64,000 nt of DNA from Prochlorococcus sp. AG-409-D14 (GTDB lineage Bacteria; Cyanobacteriota; Cyanobacteriia; PCC-6307; Cyanobiaceae), in assembly GCA_003215895.1 (NCBI GenBank), contig QCJR01000002.1, positions 94,900 to 158,899 of the forward strand. The letters are read 5' to 3'. The notes beneath the pieces were generated by a model. The model made no database searches and had not been told where the DNA came from. It saw nothing but the letters and a program-made list of their open reading frames with translations. Shown here in pieces: positions 59,438 through 64,000 of the stretch (positions within the stretch are counted from its first letter, which is position 1; every line of letters starts with the position of its first letter). The position numbers were made by a program, and so were the translations under genes.

Positions 59438-60724
59438 ATGAAAAAAATTAGCCAAGTTTTAAACTGGCTTTCTAGCTTAAAGATTGCGATATTACTATTA
59501 TTATTAATAGCTATTTCATGCGCAGCTGGGACTTTAATACCACAACAAGAATCAGATCAATTCTATTACGATAATTTCAATGAAAATCCTTTTCTTGGAA
59601 TAATTAATGGAAATATATTGCTCCTTTTTGAATTCAATCATGTCTATACAAGTTTTTGGTTTTTATTCTTACTTATTTGGCTTGGTTTAGCTCTTGCGGT
59701 TTGTAGTTTTAGAAGACAATTACCTATACTTAAATCAGCACTAAAATGGATAGATTACAAATCTCCTCGTCAAATAGCAAAACTTTCTATTGCTCAAACA
59801 ATAGTGACTAACAATTACTCAGAAACCTTAGAAGAAATTAAAATTAATTTAAAAAAGCAAGGTTGGAACGTAAAAGAAACAGATGGAAGAATAGCTGCTC
59901 GCCAAGGAGTGATAGGTAGATTAGGACCTATATTAATTCATCTAGGCATGATCCTATTAATGATAGGGGCAACATATGGATCGTTAAATGGGAAAAGCAT
60001 AGAAAAATTTTTAGCCCCTGGCAGATCAATAGATTTATTAAACAATAATGATCAGAAAGGGTTAACTATTGAATTACAAAAGTTTCAAATAGAAAGAGAC
60101 CCTCAAGGAAGAGCTGAACAATATAGATCTATAGTGAATATTATTGAGCCAAATGGTAATAATCAATTAAAGGAAATTAGTGTTAATTATCCATTAAGAT
60201 ACAAAGGGCTAACATTATATCAAGCCGACTGGTCATTAGCTGCAATAACTATTCAAATTGAAAATAGTCCAAAACTACAAATTCCAATTGAGCATATTCC
60301 TGAGCTAGGCGAACAAGTTTGGGGGACAGTTATACCTACAAAAAAAGATGGTAAAGACCCAATGTTAGTAACTGTAGATAGTGAACTAGGACCAGTAAAT
60401 ATTTATGATACTGATGGTACGTTACTTACTACCTTAAGCACAAATAAGGAAGCAAAGGTCAAAGAGACTTTAATAAAAATAATCAATATAATCCCAAGTA
60501 GTGGGTTACTTTTAAAGCATGACCCTGGAGTACCTCTCGTCTATACCAGTTTTGCAATAATCCTTTTTGGAGGTTCACTAAGTATTATTTCCACTAAAAA
60601 AATCTGGGTCTTACATGAAAAAGAAAAATCTATGATTTATATAGGTGGGTTAAGTAATAGAAATCTATCTGGGCTTTCAAAAGAATTACCAAAGTTTGTT
60701 ATTTCCTTAGAGAATCAGATCTAG
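59438..60724 (+). CDS. ccs1: cytochrome c biogenesis protein Ccs1 (ResB)
   Basis: System II heme-handling protein. N-terminal helices SSLKIAILLLLLIAISCAAGTLIPQQE and the next helix at ~65-88 (VYTSFWFLFLLIWLGLALAVCSF), then GVIGRLGPILIHLGMILLMIGATYGSLNG (about 161-189), followed by a large lumenal domain and a final helix around 375. 428 residues. A conserved His in LIHLGM fits. Its CDS end overlaps queF on the other strand by 18 bases. Confidence 0.93.
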   Translation: MKKISQVLNWLSSLKIAILLLLLIAISCAAGTLIPQQESDQFYYDNFNENPFLGIINGNILLLFEFNHVYTSFWFLFLLIWLGLALAVCSFRRQLPILKSALKWIDYKSPRQIAKLSIAQTIVTNNYSETLEEIKINLKKQGWNVKETDGRIAARQGVIGRLGPILIHLGMILLMIGATYGSLNGKSIEKFLAPGRSIDLLNNNDQKGLTIELQKFQIERDPQGRAEQYRSIVNIIEPNGNNQLKEISVNYPLRYKGLTLYQADWSLAAITIQIENSPKLQIPIEHIPELGEQVWGTVIPTKKDGKDPMLVTVDSELGPVNIYDTDGTLLTTLSTNKEAKVKETLIKIINIIPSSGLLLKHDPGVPLVYTSFAIILFGGSLSIISTKKIWVLHEKEKSMIYIGGLSNRNLSGLSKELPKFVISLENQI

Positions 60725-61129
60725 ATTATTTCTTTTTCCATGACAGACTCTAATGATTGTATGAACATTGCCTCTTGGATTAAAATCAACTTCTAATTGC
60801 ATCCACTTGGGATCAGAAACTTCAATAAAGTCATCGATTATTTTATTAGTAACTTCTTCATGAGATATTTTCTTATCTCTAAAGCTATTTAAGTAGAGTT
60901 TAATTGATTTTAATTCTAGAACCTTAGTATTTGGTTGATATTTAATTCTCAAAGTTGCAAAGTCAGGATAACCTGAGAAAGGACACTTACATGTAAATTC
61001 TGGGAAATCTATTGCGATTTCATAATCTCTATTACTATTTGGATTTGGGAAACAAATTAAGCTGCCATTCTCTATTGCCCTCTCTCCATACATAATTTCT
61101 TCTTTTATGTCTTTTTCTTGTTTAATCAT
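60707..61129 (-). CDS. queF: NADPH-dependent 7-cyano-7-deazaguanine reductase QueF
   Basis: Reduces preQ0 to preQ1 for queuosine in tRNA. FTCKCPFSGYPDFATLRIKYQPN (about 51-73) has the catalytic Cys before the Pro and matches type I QueF; KSIKLYLNSFRDKKISHEEVTNKI follows. I take the ATG at 61129 (140 residues); the open frame continues upstream but includes hydrophobic sequence not found in QueF. It is convergent with ccs1, overlapping it by 18 bases, and divergent from the next gene. Confidence 0.92.
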   Translation of the reverse strand: MIKQEKDIKEEIMYGERAIENGSLICFPNPNSNRDYEIAIDFPEFTCKCPFSGYPDFATLRIKYQPNTKVLELKSIKLYLNSFRDKKISHEEVTNKIIDDFIEVSDPKWMQLEVDFNPRGNVHTIIRVCHGKRNNLDLIL

Positions 61130-61220
61130 ATTTTCATGGCATTTCAAACTCACACTACATAAAAGCTTGATTAAAAATTCAAACTTTAAATAAATTCTTC
61201 TAATCAAAAAGCAGGGAACT

Positions 61221-61529
61221 ATGCCAAAAAGCTTATTTGTATCATTAAGCACAAAACTAATCCTCGCTATCCCCCCTAATGGATATAAATCAAAGTTTTA
61301 TATGGACATCGTTCTTTCTGACAATCGAAATGGGACTCAAATAGAACCAAAAAGTGTTCATGGAATCCTTTGGTTACAAACTCATTTTGAATCCAAACAT
61401 TGGGAATCAATCATTAATGGTCTAGTAATAATTCCTTCCAAAGATTCTGAAATACTTGCTCAAGATGCACAAAAGGCTGGTTTAAATGTAAATTTCATCA
61501 ACTCTCTAAGTCAAATAGACAAAATCTGA
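61221..61529 (+). CDS. hypothetical protein (102 aa)
   Basis: A 102-residue soluble protein, MPKSLFVSLSTKLILAIPPN at the start and SVHGILWLQTHFESKHWESI in the middle, with a C-terminal SKDSEILAQDAQKAGLNVNFI. The Trp-rich middle and ordinary composition point to a real gene. It lies immediately ahead of glnB (39 bases) on the same strand and could be co-transcribed. I recognise no family. Function unknown. Confidence 0.7.
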   Translation: MPKSLFVSLSTKLILAIPPNGYKSKFYMDIVLSDNRNGTQIEPKSVHGILWLQTHFESKHWESIINGLVIIPSKDSEILAQDAQKAGLNVNFINSLSQIDKI

Positions 61530-61553
61530 TAAAAAGTATATAAAATTCTTTAA

Positions 61554-61907
<354 letters not shown>

Positions 61908-61922
61908 ACGCAAAATTTACAC

Positions 61923-62717
61923 TCATAGAACACTTAACAATTTTTCGATTTCAATAAACCCTTGCGTCTCATCACCCATCCAAAGAAGATATTCTTGATT
62001 TCCTGCGGGTCCCTTTAAAGGTGATGCTATCAATCCTTTTGAGTACAGTCCATATTTTTTAGATTCATTTGCTACACCCTTTATAGCCTCAGCATGTAGT
62101 GAAATATCACGAACCACTCCTCCCTTACCAACTTTATCTTTACCAACCTCAAATTGAGGTTTCACTAATACTAGTAACTCAGATCGGTTAGGTTGAAGAA
62201 GAGATTTAATACTAGGTAAAACAATCTTTAGTGAGATAAAAGATAAGTCTGCAACTGCGAAGTCTGGCAATAGATCTCCATCATTAAATAATTTTTCAGG
62301 AGTCAAATACCTAATATTAGTACGTTCCCAAAGAACTACTCTTGGATCATTTCTGATACTCCATGCAGTTTGGCCATACCCAACATCAACTCCGTAAACC
62401 TTTGCTGCTCCTAACTGCAAAAGACAATCTGTAAACCCACCAGTTGAAATCCCAACATCTAAACAAACCCTATTCTTAATATTTAGAGGAAATTGATTAA
62501 ATGCTTCAGCCAACTTTTCACCACCTCTAGATACATATCTCAAAGGCTGCGTAACTTCTATCTCAAGATCTTGTAAAACGTCTTGGCCTGGCTTATCTAA
62601 AATTTGACCATTAATTGTTTTAACTTTGCCAGCCCTAATAAGCTTTTGGGCCTCTTGACGTGATTTCACTAACCCTTTAGTCAGCAAGTGAAGATCTAAT
62701 CGCGATTTTTTAGTCAT
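61923..62717 (-). CDS. tlyA: TlyA family rRNA 2'-O-methyltransferase
   Basis: An S4-domain plus FtsJ-type methyltransferase, 264 residues. The S4 part is MTKKSRLDLHLLTKGLVKSRQEAQKLIRAGKVKTINGQ (about 1-40), followed by the SAM motif VCLDVGISTGGFTDCLLQLGA near residue 85 and FAVADLSFISLKIVLP near 150, with K in VLVKPQFEVGKDKVGKGGVV near 185. TlyA methylates 16S/23S rRNA 2'-OH; the exact site here is unknown. Older annotations call it hemolysin A. Converges on glnB. Confidence 0.93.
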   Translation of the reverse strand: MTKKSRLDLHLLTKGLVKSRQEAQKLIRAGKVKTINGQILDKPGQDVLQDLEIEVTQPLRYVSRGGEKLAEAFNQFPLNIKNRVCLDVGISTGGFTDCLLQLGAAKVYGVDVGYGQTAWSIRNDPRVVLWERTNIRYLTPEKLFNDGDLLPDFAVADLSFISLKIVLPSIKSLLQPNRSELLVLVKPQFEVGKDKVGKGGVVRDISLHAEAIKGVANESKKYGLYSKGLIASPLKGPAGNQEYLLWMGDETQGFIEIEKLLSVL

Positions 62718-62812
62718 TTGTTTACAAAAACAAACAGGAAACGGAACAAAAACCGCAGAACTCGTGCTTATCCTCTTTTTTAATAGAGAATCTAGTCAAC
62801 TGACCAAAGGTT

Positions 62813-63073
62813 TTGTCTAAAAAGCTCAGGCATACAACCAATGAAAATGAGCTATCTAGCCATGGTCATTTTCATCTAACCTCAAAAAATCCAACTGGAG
62901 AAGTACTTGAACTTCTACCTCCAGGAAGTTTTGCAATATTTGCAAATCAACCAAATGATTTGCCTCCCTTTCAAGTAATTGATTGCAAAGGAGGAAGATG
63001 CAAGGTAAGACAGCAGGCCTGGGGAAGATATGTCCATTGGGAAGTTGAACACAATAGACTCAAGTCAGCTTGA
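62813..63073 (+). CDS. hypothetical protein (86 aa)
   Basis: An 86-residue soluble protein, starting at a TTG, with a hydrophilic N-terminus (SKKLRHTTNENELSSHGHFH) and a C-terminal basic-aromatic block (LPPFQVIDCKGGRCKVRQQA then WGRYVHWEVEHNRLK). It resembles small conserved cyanobacterial proteins next to purB. No family is recognised. It lies 43 bases before purB on the same strand. Confidence 0.65.
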   Translation: MSKKLRHTTNENELSSHGHFHLTSKNPTGEVLELLPPGSFAIFANQPNDLPPFQVIDCKGGRCKVRQQAWGRYVHWEVEHNRLKSA

Positions 63074-63116
63074 CCTTGACGATCTAAATTAAAGTAACCT
63101 TTTACTTTGTAGCACT

Positions 63117-64000
63117 TTGATTGAGCGTTACACAAACCCAGAGATGGGAAATATTTGGTCTGATCAAGCCAAGTACCAAACATGGCTCGATGTTGAAATT
63201 GCCGCATGTGAGGCCAATTGCAAATTAGGGAAAATCCCTACAAGTGCAATGGAAACCATACGATCAAAGGCACGTTTCAAACCAGAACGCATCCTCGAAA
63301 TAGAAGAGGAAGTTCGCCATGACGTAATTGCCTTTTTAACAAATGTAAATGAATATGTTGGGGATGCGGGCCGCTACATACACGTAGGCATGACAAGTAG
63401 CGATGTCCTTGATACTGGTCTTGCACTTCAATTAAAGTCATCAGTCAAGCTTTTAAGAAAAGAGCTTTCATTACTTGAGGAAGCTATAAGAGATTTAGCA
63501 AGGCAGCATAAGAAAACCGTCATGATTGGACGTTCTCATGCGATTCATGGAGAACCTATTACTTTTGGATTCAAGTTGGCCGGATGGCTAGCTGAAACTC
63601 TCAGAAACAAAGATAGGATAAACAGTCTTGAGAAAGACATATCGGTTGGGCAAATTAGCGGAGCTATGGGTACTTATGCAAATACTGATCCAGAAATAGA
63701 AAGAATAACTTGCGAACTTTTAGGGCTTAAGTGTGATACAGCTAGCACTCAGGTTATCTCAAGAGATAGGCATGCTAATTATGTACAGATTCTTGCTTTG
63801 ATTGGATCTTCACTAGATCGTTTTTCTACAGAAATTAGAAATCTTCAAAGAACAGATGTTCTTGAAGTAGAGGAAAACTTTGCTAAAGGACAAAAAGGAA
63901 GCTCTGCAATGCCTCATAAAAGAAATCCCATACGAAGTGAGAGAGTAAGTGGTCTCTCCAGAGTTTTAAGAAGTTATGTAGTTGCAGCTCTTGAAAATGT
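63117..64000 (+). CDS. purB: adenylosuccinate lyase (5' part; runs off the window)
   Basis: Fumarase-superfamily enzyme acting twice in purine synthesis, splitting SAICAR and adenylosuccinate. The start is TTG at 63117 followed by IERYTNPEMGNIWSDQAKYQ, the standard PurB N-terminus. The superfamily signature GSSAMPHKRNPIRSE is at about residue 261, and MTSSDVLDTGLALQL near 90 and GRSHAIHGEPITFG near 140 carry the catalytic His. The remainder (about 135 codons) lies beyond position 64000. Confidence 0.96.
   Translation, partial: MIERYTNPEMGNIWSDQAKYQTWLDVEIAACEANCKLGKIPTSAMETIRSKARFKPERILEIEEEVRHDVIAFLTNVNEYVGDAGRYIHVGMTSSDVLDTGLALQLKSSVKLLRKELSLLEEAIRDLARQHKKTVMIGRSHAIHGEPITFGFKLAGWLAETLRNKDRINSLEKDISVGQISGAMGTYANTDPEIERITCELLGLKCDTASTQVISRDRHANYVQILALIGSSLDRFSTEIRNLQRTDVLEVEENFAKGQKGSSAMPHKRNPIRSERVSGLSRVLRSYVVAALEN

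Noticed and set aside
59003..59455. Antisense frame of 150 codons within ccdA
   Set aside because: Arises from the complement of a membrane-protein gene with conserved Cys motifs; no start signal or family.

Overview
The window looks like a chromosomal segment of a marine picocyanobacterium, most likely Prochlorococcus. The evidence is the AT-rich composition, very short intergenic gaps, tiny high-light-inducible (Hli) proteins, a Ycf65/PSRP-3 ribosomal protein, the split ATP synthase loci (atpD-atpC apart from the main atp cluster), a cyanobacterial PII protein, and many families known mainly from cyanobacteria (PS_II_S4, DUF1818, DUF2811, DUF3326, DUF3386). Assigning it to a low-light clade would be a guess. 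No phage, transposase, CRISPR or plasmid genes were seen.

Layout. 0-11 kb is housekeeping: rplU-rpmA, truB, a SpoIID-like protein, RNase Z, a lumenal pentapeptide protein, a ferredoxin, serA-prmA, an S4-domain protein and tRNA-Val(GAC). 11-34 kb is looser and more accessory in character. It starts with murD, followed by small hypothetical genes, a DMT permease, a GAF protein, an OsmC protein, three tandem hli genes and many short membrane proteins. It continues with an ABC-F ATPase, a four-gene amino-acid ABC transporter and several decaying small genes, and gene-free stretches are longest here. 34-64 kb is dense housekeeping: rpoZ, a divergent Hsp70, pyrR, gpmI-secG, groES-groEL, atpD-atpC, PSRP-3 and pepP. 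Next come a four-gene overlapping run ending in nadD-nadE, the main ATP synthase operon (atp1 to atpG), ftsW-ccdA-ccs1 (the latter two for c-type cytochrome maturation), queF, glnB, tlyA and the 5' part of purB.

How the genes work together. ATP synthase is complete in two transcription units (a, c, b', b, delta, alpha, gamma on the minus strand; beta, epsilon on the plus strand). CcdA and Ccs1 supply reduced thiols and heme ligation for lumenal cytochromes. NadD and NadE form the end of NAD synthesis. The ABC cluster encodes a binding protein, two permeases and an ATPase for polar amino acids. Stress functions (Hli, GroESL, OsmC, Hsp70-like) are spread through the window, and two carry recognisable regulatory sites: an HLR1-type direct repeat before the hli genes and a K-box before groES.

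I found no clearly new multi-gene system. The most useful observations are at finer scale: the HLR1-hli cassette with a stop-start overlap, a perfect K-box at groES, a GC-rich folded stretch (23950-24056) that looks like a small RNA gene, a nine-base homopolymer that splits a membrane protein gene, two genes interrupted by single in-frame stops, an inverted pair of cyanobacterial-type DnaA boxes far from any replication gene, and a PII protein with Phe in place of Tyr51.
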